Notes: a model not told the origin generated them from the sequence alone. 64,000 bases of DNA from Closterium sp. Naga37s-1 (GCA_947471745.1 CANJKZ010001109.1:1240001-1304000), one strand, 5' to 3'; shown: positions 11,159-45,477, counted from the first letter of the stretch. Numbers and translations: made by a program.

Positions 11159-12320
11159 ATGGCCGACCGCATCGACGTCACCACCCTCACGCAGGACCGC
11201 CTGGACGAGCTGCTGCGACAATTGCACGAAAGCTCCGAAGAAATCGCGGCATTAACGGCGGAACGCACCTCCCTGCAAAATGACCTTGCACGAACACAAT
11301 CCCAAGCACCTGGCACTCCGATACAGCCCGCACCACAGACATCGCAACACGGAATTTTGGGGCAACCCGCGAGCACGGCCAGTGATGGCGTCGTCCGCCA
11401 CGACGGAGACGACGACCACGGCACGACACACCCCGACGCGACGAATCAACCTCGAGTCACAATTTCCGTGCCGGCCGGCGAATCAACTCTACTATCGCCG
11501 ATGCCGCTGAAGTTGTAGCGTCCGCCGTGTTTTGACCCGAGTCAACGGGGTGGTCCTACCGTTCAGGCGTGGCTATTCACGTTGAACGTTTTCTTCGACG
11601 CGACGTCTCGGAGGATACGGCGAAGATTCGCTACGCCGTGTCGTTGCTGCGAGGACCTGCCATGGACTGGTGGCGCGTCATCGTCACGAAGCCGGTGGAC
11701 TATGCGACTCTACCGACACGGGAAGGACAAACCGGACCCTGGGCGCCGTCCTATTTCATGGAGGTGCCCCAGTATCGCACGTGGGACGCGTGGTGCGCAG
11801 GTCTGCGCACTCGGTTTGAGCCAATCGCGGCTTCGATCGAGGCGCGACAGAAGCTCCGCACTTGGCGCCAACTCGGTTCTGTCCAGGACTACACGAGCGG
11901 ATTTCTGGCGCTATGCGAGTAGGTGGGATACATGCATGAGAGCGAGCGCATCGACCGCTACATCGGCGGCCTGAAGTAGGATATCGCTCAGGAAATCCAG
12001 CTTCGCGGCGTCACCGACTTTTAAGAAATTCTCGCTATGGCGGAGAAACTCGACTTCTTCCGCCGACCGAGACCGGGGTCCTACAGAAGCAGCAATTGGG
12101 GACATCGGCCTCGTGGGACGAACGAGGGCGCTACGATACATGCCGTCACCGCAAATGCTGCTGCCGCACCATTCAAAGGGCGCTGCTTTGCGTGCAATCA
12201 GCCGGGACATCGTAAGAGCGAATGCCCGGAAAACGCTAAGGGAAAGGGGAAGCTGAGCAGCAGAAACAGACCAAGCAGCAGGGAAACGCTGGGAGTCAGT
12301 AGCAGACGGGCCCTCTACTG
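11159..12320 (+). pseudogene. Gypsy Gag with zinc knuckle, several stops
   Basis: Starts with an ATG at 11159 (MADRIDVTTLTQDRL) and a coiled-coil-like N-terminus rich in Glu, Leu and Arg. The capsid core follows in another frame (VERFLRRDV..., LLRGPAMDWWR). Stops at 11516-11518, 11920-11922, 11977-11979 and about 12022 break it. A CCHC knuckle, CFACNQPGHRKSEC (C-x2-C-x4-H-x4-C), lies at about 12183-12225. The domain order is standard for plant Gypsy Gag. Confidence 0.85.
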
Positions 12321-12361
12321 ACAGGTCACGCCGCTCGCCCGACCCAACCGACCCTCACCGA

Positions 12362-13262
12362 GTGATTGTGCCGGTTCACGCAATCGACCACATCCGGCCG
12401 AATAAGGAGGGTACTACGGTAGACAACCCCATACTGCTTAGTGGGAAAATCGGGACAGACTTAGTAAAAATCTTCGTAGACGGAGGGGCCAGCCACAACC
12501 TTATCAACACTGCCACAGCACGAAAATTGCGACTGCCACTGGACAGATGCTTACCTGAGATCGACGCAAGACAGGTCGACGGCACGCCACTGGCAATACG
12601 GGAACATGTGGACCGAGTTCGGATTCGATGCGGGGGTAACTTCACGTTTAGCCAGGAAATGCTCGCAACGACCCTCGACGGAACCGACATTTTACTAGGG
12701 CGTGATTGGCTGCGACGACACAATCCGCGAATCGACTGGACGACGGGTGACTGCACTGTGCGAGTGAATGGTAACAACATCGCCTTACCTCGCTGGGGCT
12801 CGCCTGAGTCTTCGTCGGTGCGTGTCAACATGATCACAATAAAACGCGCCGTAGCGGCAGGAGCTGACGTGTATGCGGTTGACATTCGGGAAGCTAAGGC
12901 AGCAGACAAAGGAGGGGATTTAAAGAAACTGCTAGCCGACGTACCGGGTGATTTGGCAGCACTGTTGAAGCAATACAGTGACATTTTCCCGGACGACCTA
13001 CCGACGGGACTGCCACCTCAGCGACCGCACGACCACAGGATAGAACTAGAACCGAGGGCACAGCCAACAGTACAGCGACTATTCTGACTGACCCAACCCG
13101 AACTAGACGAACTGAGGAAGCAGCTGGATTACTTGCTCGAGAAGGAGTTCATTCGCCCGAGTTCATCGCCCTTCGCAGCACCGATATCGTTCACGCCGAA
13201 GAAGGACGGGGGTTTTCGCATGTGCATAGACTACAGGGCACTGAACAGGGTTACCATAAAGT
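12362..13262 (+). pseudogene. Gypsy pol, first part (aspartic protease and start of RT)
   Basis: Pepsin-like retroviral protease with FVDGGASHNLI (catalytic Asp) and ILLGRDWL. A region follows leading into DLPTGLPPQRPHDHRIELEP. A TGA at 13085-13087 interrupts just before the RT start ([14 protein letters not shown]). The RT N-terminus ([32 protein letters not shown]) runs to 13262, where element G is inserted. Confidence 0.88.
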
Positions 13263-13510
13263 TGTTAAGAGACTAAGTAGGCTTAGGCTTAGGAGCCATG
13301 GCTTAGGAGCTTAGTAGTTGAGAGGTCGAGGGTGAGGAGAAGTGTCGAGAGAGTTGTGAAGGAGAATGTGTTGTTCACTATAGCACAAGAGTACATATAG
13401 CAAACAGAGCATGCAAGGTGCACCACCAACAAGAAAGTTATATGACTACAGTATCCTACACTACAGGCAGTTATAGAACAATATATAGAATTATATATAT
13501 TATTCTGACA
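13263..13510 (-). repeat. 3' LTR of element G
   Basis: 248 bp, TGTTAAG...TCTGACA on the + strand, followed by CGCCCCCATAAG. That is the minus-strand polypurine end related to the hairpin tract of Copia C. Confidence 0.9.
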
Positions 13511-14029
13511 CGCCCCCATAAGTGCCTGTAGGGAAGAATGTGCAGTCAACGCCCCCTGAAGGGGTACACCAAGCGCAGGAGAAGGAGAGGGGAAGTGAGG
13601 AGGAGGAGGGACTGTGACAGGAGAGGAGATGGGAGGCGACGGCGAAAGCTGCAGACACACGGCGCAACTGGAGCAACTGGCACACGGGCAACTGGAGCAA
13701 CAGGCACACTGGCAACTGGAGCAACTGGCACACGGGCAACTGGAGTAACTGGCTCCGCGGCTAGACGAGCGGCAGGAGCAACTGACCCACGGGCGACTGG
13801 AGCAACGGGCTCACGGGCGACTGGAGCGACGGGCTCACGGGCGACTGGCGCAACGGTCTCACGGGCGACTGGAGCTGCTGGCTTCACGGCGGCCACCTCC
13901 ACTCAACCTCCCCCACCTGTCCCACACTCATCACCCCCACACCCGCCACCCCCATACCTCCCACACTCATCACCCCCACACCCGCCACCCCCATACCCAC
14001 CCCCCCACGGCTGCACCGGGTCCAGGAGC

Positions 14030-14570
14030 GGCTGCTGCAGTGGCGGCTGCTCCAGGGGCGGCTTCTCCAGGGGCGGCTGCTCCAGGGGCCAGGGGCGGGT
14101 CCTGCAGTGGCGGCTGCTCCAGTGGCCAGGGGCGGCTGCTGCAGGGGCGGCTGCTCCAGGGGCCAGGGGCGGCTGCAGGTGCGGCTGCTCCAGGGGCCAG
14201 GGGCGGCTGCTCCAGAGGCCAGGGGCGGCTGCTGCAGAGGCAGCTGCTCTAGGGGCGGCTGCTCCAGGGGCCAGGGGCGGTTCCTGCAGTGGCGGCTGCT
14301 CCAGTGGCCAGGGGCGGCTGCTGCAGGGGCGGCTGCTCCAGGGGCCAGGGGCGGCTGCAGGTGCGGTTGCTCCAGGGGCCAGGGGCGGCTGCTGCAGCGG
14401 CGGCTGCTCCAGGGGCCAGGGGCTGCTGCTGCAGGGCTAGCTGCTCCAGGGGCGGCTGCTGCAGTGGCGGCTGCTCCAAGGGCGGCTGCTGTAGTGACGG
14501 CTGCTCCAGGGGCGGCTGCTGCTGGGGCGGCTGCTCCAGGGGCTGCTGCTGCAGGGGCGGCGTCGCCGGT
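14030..14570. repeat. GC-rich minisatellite inside element G
   Basis: Degenerate repeats of about 30 bp built on GGCGGCTGCTCCAGGGGCCA. They give long open frames in all directions by composition only. Confidence 0.8.
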
Positions 14571-15198
14571 GCAAAGCAGGCCCGCGCGCTGCTGCAAAGC
14601 AGGCGCGGGCGCAGGGGAGGCAGAGGCGGCGGCCAGGGGGGGATGCGCCGCGACGAGCAGGTGACTGGGCCACTAAGGGTGGCGACGGGGCCGAGAAGGG
14701 CGGCGACGGGGCCACTAGGGGCGGCAACGGGGCCGCGAAGGGCGGCGACGGGGCCGCTAGGGGCGGCAACGGGGCCGCTAGGGGCGGCGACGGGGCCGAG
14801 AAGGGGCGGCGACAGGGCCGCGAAGGGGCCGCGAGGGGCCGAGAAGGGCGGCGACGGGGCCGCTAGGGGCAGCGACGGGGCCGCTAGAAGTGGCGATGGG
14901 GCCACTAGGGGCGGCGACGGGGCCGCGAAGTGTGGCGACGGGGCCGCTAAGGGTGGCGCGAGGGGCCGTGAGAGGGGCAGCGACGGGGCCGCGAAGAGGC
15001 CGTGAGGGGCCGAGAAGGGCGGCGACGGGGCAGGAAGACGCCGCGCGTCCGGGGCGCACGGCGGGCGGAAAACCGCCACGCGCCCCGAGCGCGTGGCGGG
15101 AAGAAAAAGGTGTCGCGCGCCACGGGGCGCACGACAGATAGGAAAGCAGCGGAAGTACGTGGGGCCCACAGGCCAAGAGCGTAGTCGCTCTGATTCCA

Positions 15199-15446
15199 TG
15201 TTAAGAGACTAAGTAGGCTTAGGCTTAGGAGCCATGGCTTAGGAGCTTAGTAGTTGAGAGGTCGAGGGTGAGGAGAAGTGTCGAGAGAGTTGTGAAGGAG
15301 AATGTGTTGTTCACTATAGCACAAGAGTACATATAGCAAACAGAGCATGCAAGGTGCACCACCAACAAGAAAGTTATATGACTACTGTATCCTACACTAC
15401 AGGCAGTTATAGAACAATATATAGAATTATATATATTATTCTGACA
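15199..15446 (-). repeat. 5' LTR of element G
   Basis: 248 bp; adjacent on the left is the complement of the primer site (GCTCTGATTCCA, 15187-15198). Confidence 0.9.
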
Positions 15447-17735
15447 AAAGTCCCGTTACCCCATCCCGCGAGCCGACGAACTGATCGACCAACTGCGCAC
15501 AGCCCGGGTTTTCTCGAAAATCGACCTTCGGGGAGGTTACCACCAGATTCGCGTCAACCCACCCGACTGCCCTAAGACAGCCTTCCGAACACGCTACGGA
15601 TTCTTCGAATACACTGTCATGCCCTTCGGACTGACCAACGCCCCCGCCACTTTTCAAATGACCATGAACAAAGCCTTCCGCCCGCTTTTAGATAAGTGCG
15701 TCATCGTGTACCTTGACGACATACTGATTTACAGCCCCGACAGAGCACAGCATTTACAGGACATCGAAGTAGCTTTTAAGATTCTGAGTGAGAACCGCCT
15801 ACTGACAAAAGCGTCTAAATGTGAGTTTCTACTGGACCGACTGGGGTTTTTGGGACACATTATTTCAGCTGCAGGAGTGGAAATAGACCCGAACGACGAT
15901 TCAAGGATGGCACGCGCCGACCAACTTGACCGAGTTGCAGAGTTTTCTGGGGTTCGTCAACTACGTGCGTCGGTTCGTCCCTGACATGGCGAAGCTGACT
16001 GCCCCGTTGACCGACCTGCTGAGGAAGGGGGTTGAGAATACGTGGGGGGAAAAATAGCAAGCTGCCTTCTCGGCCCTCAAAAATATTTTGTGCTCACCGC
16101 CCGTGCTTCACATTGCCGATCAGCACCGTCCGTTCGAGCTCGTCACCAACGCTAGCAACATCGCTGTGGGAGCAGTACTGTTGCAGGACTTCGGGAACGG
16201 CCTCCAGCCAATCGCGTATGAGTCCCGCAAGCTCCACCCGCCCGAACGCAAGTACCCGATACACGACCACGAGATGTTGGCGATCGTGCACGCGTTCAAA
16301 GTGTGGCGATGTTACCTCACGGGAGCAGACGTGACAGTACGGACAGACCACCGATCCCTACAGTAACTTCGCGCCCAACCGAATCTCAACCCACGACAGA
16401 TCCGCTGGTTGGACTATCTGGAGTCCAACTTCCACTACACGGTCACGTACAAAAAAAGCGCATCCAACATCGCCGACGCACTCACACGCCCCACCGCCCA
16501 ACTCCACGCCATCCTACTCGCCCAAACCAACCCACTGTTAACAGGCCTATTCACCCACGGATACAGTACCGACCCATTTTTCACGACCGGAAATTCACAG
16601 CAACTGGCAGAGGCCAAAGGAGTCTATTACGTAAAAGCAGACACCACCCGCATCTGGGTAGCCGCGTACTCACTACTGAGGGAACTGTTACTGCAGGAGG
16701 CACACGACGGGATTACCTCGGGACATTTCGGGGTAGAAAAAACGCGACAGCAACTGCAGCGGTTTTACTACTGGCCGGAGCTGTTGACCGACGTACAGCA
16801 CCACGTGGGCTCGTGTCCTACGTGTCAGGTGATGAAGAGCTCGCGAAAAAGAAAGGCGGGTCAGTTGCAGCCGATTCCACCGCCTGGGCACGCCTGGCAG
16901 CAGGTTACCATGGATTTCGTCACGGGGTTACCTTCGAACCCTAGGGGTAACGACGCAGTTATGGTCGTCGTTGACAGGTTGACGAAGATGGCACACTTCG
17001 CTGCGTGCAAGAAATCGATCTCAGCCGAAGAAACGGCTCGCCTGTTCATCGCAACCGATCGTTCGACTGCACGGGATACCAGCCGCGATAATCAGCGACC
17101 GCGACACGAAGTTCACCAGCAACTTCTGGAAAAACCTCTGGGAGCAGTTCGGGACCAGGCTACAGTTCAGCTCGTCGTACCACCCCGAGACCGACGGTCA
17201 AACGGAGCGAACGAATCAGACGATGGAGCAGTTGATTCGTGCCACGTGCGACGACCCTACCACTTGGGAGCAGCAGCTGCCGCTGATCGAGCTCGCGTAC
17301 AACAACGCCACATCAGCGATGACGCAGCAGTCCCCCTTCTACCTGAACTACGGGCAAAACCCTACAGTGCCTATGACGCCGAGTTCGGACAACCCAACAC
17401 CACGTGCACAGCAATTCGCCGAAATTCTGCAAGCTGCCCGCACCAGAGCAGCAGAAGCAATTAAAAAAGCCACTGTCCTCGCTAAGCGCAACGCTGACCG
17501 CCGCCGCCGCCCAGTCATGTACTAGTCAGGAGACTACGTACTGCTCGACACACAAAACTTAAGACTGCCCGTCGTACCAAAATTACGACCCCGCTACTGT
17601 GGACCATTCCAAATCAGCCACATGATTACCCCAGTGACAGCCCGCTTACTGTTGCCGACGGACTGGTACATCAGCCCTTCATTCCACGTCAGCCTGATTC
17701 GCCCATACGTCCCAACCACAAGCCAACTGCCTCGT
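15447..17735 (+). pseudogene. Gypsy pol, second part (RT, RNase H, integrase)
   Basis: Continues the RT exactly where element G interrupts it: RYPIPRADELIDQL, FSKIDLRGGYHQIRV, MPFGLTNAPATFQ and the catalytic YLDDILIYS at about 15710. RNase H lies at about 16088-16500, but its first Asp motif reads VTNAS instead of TDAS. Stops occur at about 16056 and 16363. The integrase zinc finger follows (HFGVEKTRQQLQ...CPTCQ, H-H-C-C) with the core MDFVTGLP. A frameshift near 17058 precedes the [11 protein letters not shown] region, and a TAG lies at 17523-17525. The reading ends at 17735 in VPTTSQLPR, where element H is inserted. Confidence 0.87.
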
Positions 17736-19157
17736 TGTCAGAACTAGCAGTCAGAAACAAGAATGAAGAAAGGAGGGGTTGCACTAGCAAGCAGGTTGGT
17801 ACAAATAGGAAACCCTAATTGGGTTGTACTCGCTATAGAGTACCCCACTGCAGGCTAGACAATAATAACATTCTGACACACCCCCATAGTCAAAGTGGGG
17901 TATAATCAGCAGAGCAAGCACAGCTAGAGGCATTCACAATGGGCACGTGAGGAGGAGGAGGCTGGACTATGAGAAGAGAGGAGATGGGAGGCAACGGCTG
18001 AAGCTGCAGACACACGGGCAACAGGAGCGGCTGGCACAGTGGCTACCGAGAGCAAGACAGGCTCCGGACTACAGGAGTAACTGGCTCCGCGGCTACGACG
18101 AGCGGCTGGAGCAACGGACCCACGGGCGACAGGCACAGCAGGCTCGCTGGGCTACCGAGAGCAAGACAGGCTCCGGACTACTGGCGCTGCAGGCGACACG
18201 ACGGCAGCCTCCACGCAACCTCCCCCAACTGTACGACACCCCTCTTTCACACACCCCTTGCTGTACCCCTAGCTCCATTCCCACGTCACCCCCCTAGCAC
18301 CACTCTTTCGGCTCCCACACACCCACCCCCCTCAGCGGCAGCTGCAGCAGTGGGAGACGGAGGAGGAGGAGAAGTAGGGGACGGCGCACACAACCGGCAC
18401 CCTCACAACCGCCACCCCCATACCCTGGGTGTGCGGTAAGCGAGTTCAGGTGTGCGCGAAGCGAGCACAAGCGTGGGGGAAGCGAACTCGGGTGTACAGT
18501 AAGCAAACTCAGGTGTGCGGGGAGGGGGGCCGCAGGGCGACACGCGGGTCGACGGGGACGGGCGCACGGGTCGTCGAGGGCGGCGCGCGGGTCGACGGGG
18601 CCGCCGCGAAGGGCGACGGGGAGCCGCGCGCGGGTCGACGGGGCCGCCGCGAAGGGCGACGGGGAGCCGCGCGCAGGTCGACAGGGACGGGCGCGCGGGT
18701 CGACGGAACGCGAAACCGCCGCGTGCGCCCAGGGTGCGCGGCGGGCAGGAAACCGCCACGCGTCCCGAGCGCATGGCGGGCAAAAAACCGCCGCGCGAAG
18801 CAGGAAACCGCCGCGCGCCTCGGGGCGCACGGCGGGCAGAAAAGCGCCGCACGCCCCGAGCGCACGGCGGGATGAAAAACGCCGCGCGCTCCGAGTGCGC
18901 GGCAGGAAGAAAGGGTCGCGTGCCCAGGGCGCGCGACAGCAGTAGAGCAGCGGAAGCAACGGGTGGGGCCCACCCACAGGATCGACCTAGGAGGGTCGAC
19001 CTGCTCTGATAGCATGTCAGAACTAGCAGTCAGAAACAAGAATGAAGAAAGGAGGGGTTGCACTAGCAAGCAGGTTGGTACAAATAGGAAACCCTAATTG
19101 GGTTGTACTCGCTATAGAGTACCCCACTGCAGGCTAGACAATAATAACATTCTGACA
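17736..19157 (-). mobile_element. Non-autonomous LTR retrotransposon H (minus strand), inserted in Gypsy pol
   Basis: Two 143-bp LTRs (17736-17878, 19015-19157) that look identical, with TSD CTCGT on both sides (17731-17735, 19158-19162). On the minus strand the primer site is TGCTATCAGAGC. At its 3' end the tract is the complement of CACCCCCATAGTCAAAGTGGGG, the same hairpin motif as in autonomous Copia C. The 1.1-kb interior is noncoding GC-rich sequence. It is likely mobilised by the C-family machinery. Very recent by LTR identity. Confidence 0.92.
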
Positions 19158-19399
19158 CTCGTCACCACCCATCATCCACGACTCGCCATGCATCGGAGCC
19201 GATCATCGAGCCCGAAAAAATCCTCAGCCATCGGATTCGACACCCCACGGGAACCAAGAGGATTGAATTCCTCGTTCGCTGGAAGGATCGCACGCCAATT
19301 GAAGATAGCTGGGTGCCCCTGGCCAACATCGAAAACCACCCTGCCCTGCAAGTGTACCTGAGGAGCCGGGGTTTCCGCGATATACACGCACTCGCGTAG
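19158..19399 (+). pseudogene. Gypsy integrase C-terminal chromodomain
   Basis: After the H insertion the reading continues as EPIIEPEKILSHRIRHPTG, then IEFLVRWKDRTPIEDSWVPL and NIENHPALQVYL, ending at a TAG (19397-19399). Aromatic and acidic spacing (FLVRWK...EDSWVP) is that of a chromodomain, which in chromoviruses directs integration toward modified histones. A G tract of about 14 follows and serves as the polypurine tract before the LTR. Confidence 0.8.
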
Positions 19400-19433
19400 C
19401 GGAGAGGGCTTCTTGAGGGGGGGGGGGGGGTAG

Positions 19434-19760
19434 TGTAAGGAATTTTCTCAATATTTTTTAGCGCACCCTGCAACACCGCGTACAGCAGCAGCCGTTGTTC
19501 GCGCGTTACTGCTAACGGGGCTTCGCCGACTTCGCGCGCACTGTTTTACCAAACCTCGCGCTGCTGGACCGGCTGTGTCGGCCTACGTTTCGGGATTAGC
19601 CCGAGCCTTGCTTCCAGCGTAGCACTAGCTAGCTCGCACGCACCGCGTTACCGTTTGCATGTTTCGCGTATAAATGTTCGCTCATGCCTTCGCTCACATT
19701 TTGTACTCGTTTGACACCTTAGTGCAATTCTCGCTACTTCGATTCATTGCACCCGTAACA
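19434..19760 (+). repeat. 3' LTR of Gypsy element (327 bp)
   Basis: Ends CGTAACA, followed by TSD TAAAG. It is the same length as the 5' LTR. Confidence 0.92.
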
Positions 19761-21087
19761 TAAAGACACTTCAGCTTATTGCTGGTTGTGCGTTACAGAA
19801 CATGTACCGTACAGTACTATTTTTGTGACGCGTGTGGGCATGGTGCTTAGGACGCGGTAAAAGTAGACGATCGATCGTCAGTCGCGATTAATGTGCGGGT
19901 CGGTTACCCTATTTACTCTTTTTGTAACTATGCTACAGTTCGCTTTTTGGCCCAATTTTTTGGACAGTTTGTGAATGCGACTGATCACAAATCGCGGGAG
20001 ATCTATCAAATTTCAGTGGCGATCGTTACAACGTCGCGATCGCCACGTTTCGCCAATCGATCTGCCCAATCGATTGCGGGGATCGATATGTGCAGACGAT
20101 CCTGCGATATTTGCACTTTTACCGCGTCCTTACATGCACAGAGAAAGCCGCCTCGGGTGAGCCGGCTGCTGCTGCATCCTTTCCTTCCCTCCTCGCAATC
20201 CAAAGCCCCCCCTCCCCCCCAACCAACCACACATTTCCGTTTCAGCGCGATGGCATGGCACCACCACCAGTCGCAAAAGGCTTCAGCAGCAGTCAGCAAG
20301 TTGCTAGCTTGTGCCACTCATGAACGAGGGACGACGAGACGAATCCGCGAGCAGTTTATATTTTACATCGCGTGCTTCTCAGCCGCGTTTCACACGAGCC
20401 TCAAGATAAGGGGCGCCAGTCACGTTAGTCCTCCTGCTGCTCTCACTCAGTGTGTGTGTGTGAGTGTACTCTGCTGTGCTCCCCACCACCAGTTGTCTAG
20501 TCTAGTGGCTGGTGGTGAGTCAGAGATGCCGAGATCAGGTCGATGCGCACAGCCAAGAAATGCGCCTTTTCACGAATCACAACAACCACTTTGGCGTCTA
20601 CGAGTCGCGTCTGACACCGTACGGTACAGTTCTGTCCTGTCACCGCCGCAGATAGCCGCCCCCAAACATGGATTATGTGGTCTGGTGGTGGCTCCTTTCC
20701 AGTGTGAGGGGAATCGGCTGTGGCAGGTCGGTGCGGTGCGGCCCTCGGTTCTGGTACGGAAACCTATTCGAGGGTTTATTCGTGGCTACCGAACTACAAC
20801 TATCTGCGAGCTAGAGTCAGGCGTTGGACACATTTAGAGTCCAGCTCTAGCAATAGCAAAAAGCCTATTCATTGGAGGTGTCATTAGTTTCTTTCGTAAC
20901 AAAACAACGAGGTGGTACGTGGCACTGCTATAAACAAAATCTCAGCCAGATTCGCCGCGACCGCCGCCGCGGCATCGCCATAGTAGCTCTTTCTTTCAGC
21001 TTTCGCGAGCCGCGCTCTTCAATAAGTTCTTCCGTGAAACAGTTGCTTTTTCGCCTTCCCGGAGCGCTCTTCAAGAAGGAGCGCGAG
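19761..21087 (+). promoter_or_regulatory. Upstream region of the LRR-lectin-protease gene
   Basis: 1.3 kb between the Gypsy 3' LTR and the chosen start codon. No coding region is supported. A TATAAA at 20929-20934 lies about 155 bp before the ATG and could be a core promoter element, with a CA-rich start region after it. This is position-based inference only. Confidence 0.3.
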
Positions 21088-43285
<22,198 letters not shown>

Positions 43286-43359
43286 CCATTGTGTGCTGTT
43301 TTTATCTCAATGCTGAAGAATGGAATACCTTTTAAGAGAGATACATAGCAGAATGATGA

Positions 43360-43765
43360 TGCTACAATATGAAATTCAATGAGAAGGGATTCTTGTATGG
43401 TGCAAGAGCCGACTCTACCGAGTACGAAGTTGAGTCAGAAGAGTTGAAGCGACACTAGCAACTGTCTGACCAAGACCGATGAAGGCAAACGCATTTTAAA
43501 TTAAAAGAGTGGGAACAGGTTTGAAACGGGTTCCCGCGCCGCACGGTTTGAATTTGCTGTAATAAGGGAATGTATCCCTTATAGAACTGGCTAGTCTAGG
43601 TCGTTTCGCTTTCCTTTGTATTTCTATATGAACTCGATGTATGCATGCTATTATCAATCTCAGTTATTTACATTCACTCTGACCTGAGGACATAACTTCC
43701 GCTGCAAACTACATGCGATCAACCCTGAGGCGATCCTTCGCTAAGTCACATTTGGGATTGTAACA
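43360..43765 (+). repeat. 5' LTR of Copia A
   Basis: 406 bp, TGCTACAATATG...GATTGTAACA. Its first 239 bp are repeated at 63566-63804. Confidence 0.85.
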
Positions 43766-43859
43766 TGATATGAGAGCTACTTAGGGATTCTTCGCAACTT
43801 CTCTTCCGTGAAATCCGTCGAACCAAGTTCTGGCGAGCGGCACACGCTCCAAGACCAAG

Positions 43860-44324
43860 ATGGCCGGAGGATCCGGAGGCCGAACCAATCTAACGGCCAA
43901 AGGTCAAACCAACCAGGCGGCAACTACGATAAGCACAGCTGCACTCGAGCTGTTGTTTTCGCGATTGACAACTATGGAGGAAGATCTCCAAGCATTGCGC
44001 AAAGGCGACGTGGGAACCTCCTCGCAACCAGCACAACCTGCTCAACCGGCCACAAACAGCCGTGATACCGCCGCGCACACCTTCTCCCTCGACACAAACA
44101 AATCAACATCAACAGCCCCCTGTCCAAGTGACGAAGCTATCAACTCTGCGCAAGCACGCTTTCTGAGGGTTTCAAAAATCAAGACTACTGCCGCATTTGA
44201 CGGCAATGACTTCTATACATGGAGTTTTGAGCTGGAGCTCCTCTTACAAATAGCGCATATCTACCACTACTTCGACGACTCCTACTCTAAACCAGTGGAA
44301 GACATCGAAGACGCTCAGGCTCAG
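43860..44324 (+). pseudogene. Copia A Gag, N-terminal part
   Basis: MAGGSGGRTNLTAKGQ start, then FLRVSKIKTTAAFDG and FYTWSFELELLLQIAH, matching A2 Gag. Cut at 44324 in ...DAQAQ by Copia B (TSD CTCAG). The frame continues at 49862 as YYSESLMEYDVLLRNM. Confidence 0.88.
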
Positions 44325-44457
44325 TGTCAAAACATATGCATATCATTATCTAGGCTATATTGGGGATAGCCTTAGGGGGTACATAAACTTTCTCGACACT
44401 CTAGTCTTGTACCCAAACCTTGACCTAATCTCATCATCCTTGCCTTAGTTCTTTACA
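44325..44457 (+). repeat. 5' LTR of Copia B (133 bp)
   Basis: TGTCAAAACATATGCA...TTCTTTACA, followed by the primer site. Confidence 0.92.
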
Positions 44458-45018
44458 TGGTAACTAGAGCAGGAGGTCTCTAGGACCTAAGAATCGGGCC
44501 CACCTAACTGCCTGCCTTGCCTACTGCCCGCGCGCGCCTCGGCTGCAGCGCGCGTCACTTTTTTTTTTTCGCGCGCGCCTCGACTGCTAGCGCGCGCGTC
44601 ACTGTTTTTAGCGCGCGCCACTGCTGTAGCGCCGCGCGCCGGCCCGCGTCGCCCGCGCAGCCCGCGTAGAGCCCGCGCAGCCCGCGTAGAGCCCGCGCAG
44701 CCCGCGTAGAGCCCGCGCAGCCTGTGTAGAGCCCGCGTAGCCCGCCGTCGCGTGCAGCCCACCGTCGCCCCGCGCGCTGCGTCTGTCGCCAGCGCGGCCC
44801 GCCGCTGCGCCGCGCGTCGCGTCGGCCCGCTGCTGCTTAGCGCGCTGCTTTTGGAGCTCGCGTGCGGCCGCTCCTGCCTGCTGCCTGCTGTCTCCTGTCT
44901 CCTGCCTGCTGCCTGCTGTCTCCTGCCTGCTGCCTGCTGCCTCTGTCTTTGCTTGTGGCCTGGTGCCTGCTGCCTCTTGTCTGCTGCCTGCTGTCTCCTG
45001 CCTCTGCCTGCTGCCATT
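44458..45018 (+). other. Leader of Copia B
   Basis: 560 bp, GC-rich. It contains (GCCCGCGCAGCCCGCGTAGA)n at 44655-44740 and CTGCCTGCTGTCTC repeats at 44878-45012. No gene. Confidence 0.8.
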
Positions 45019-45477
45019 ATGACGACGCCTAATGTTCTCGCGTTCGAGCCTGACGGTCGCCCCATAGAGTTCGCTGTGTGGTTAGATGATCTCCAACTGT
45101 TCCTTCTGACCGATGCCAGAGAGGGCGTTTCACTGTTCGATTACGTGTCTGGCACTACCGTTGCTCCTGCTGCCGACGCTCCTGCTCTCGAACGCTCGCA
45201 GTGGCAGACTCGCGATGCTGCTGCACGCCTAGCTATTAGGAACCATCTGCCGATTACTGAGCGCGCGCATTTCAGCCAGCACAAAACTGCTAAGAAGCTG
45301 TACGACGCTGTAGTTGCGCGCTACTCCTCCCCGGCCACTGCAGCCATAGGTCGGCTCATGCTACCCTACCTGTTCCCCGACCTTTCCTCGTTCACCACTG
45401 CTGAGGACCTCATTTCCCACATGCGCGCTACTGACACTCGCTTTCGTGCCGCCCTTTCAGCCGAGTTCTGCGCCGCA

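Larger units (their letters stand above)
13263..15446 (-). mobile_element. Non-autonomous LTR retrotransposon G (minus strand), inserted in Gypsy RT
   Basis: Two 248-bp LTRs (13263-13510, 15199-15446) with one difference seen (CTACAG against CTACTG) are flanked by a perfect TSD AAAGT (13258-13262, 15447-15451). On the minus strand a primer site TGGAATCAGAGC follows the right LTR. No protease, integrase or RT is encoded. The 1.7-kb interior is GC-rich tandem repeats: GGCGGCTGCTCCAGGGG-type units at 14030-14570 and GCGACGGGGCCGCTAGGGG-type units at 14650-15010. The latter resemble, on the opposite strand, the repetitive leader of Copia C. It must be mobilised in trans. Near-identical LTRs mean recent insertion. 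Confidence 0.9.
10649..19760 (+). mobile_element. Gypsy (chromovirus) LTR retrotransposon, degenerate, with two nested insertions
   Basis: Two 327-bp LTRs (10649-10975, 19434-19760) are flanked by a perfect 5-bp TSD, TAAAG (10644-10648 and 19761-19765). After the left LTR comes TTGGTTATCAGAGCC, an initiator-Met-like primer site. A G-rich tract precedes the right LTR. Order: Gag, protease, RT, RNase H, integrase, chromodomain, which is the Gypsy order. The pol gene is split by element G (13263-15446) and element H (17736-19157). Removing each insertion and one TSD copy restores a continuous reading. Several stops and frameshifts make it non-autonomous today. Confidence 0.95.

Noticed and set aside
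13538..15199. Long Ala/Gly/Pro-rich open frames inside element G
   Set aside because: Composition-driven frames in GC-rich repeats on both strands; no conserved motif.
19893..20837. 314-codon open frame upstream of the host gene
   Set aside because: No domain, low-complexity parts, and it overlaps the probable promoter; no exon-like context.
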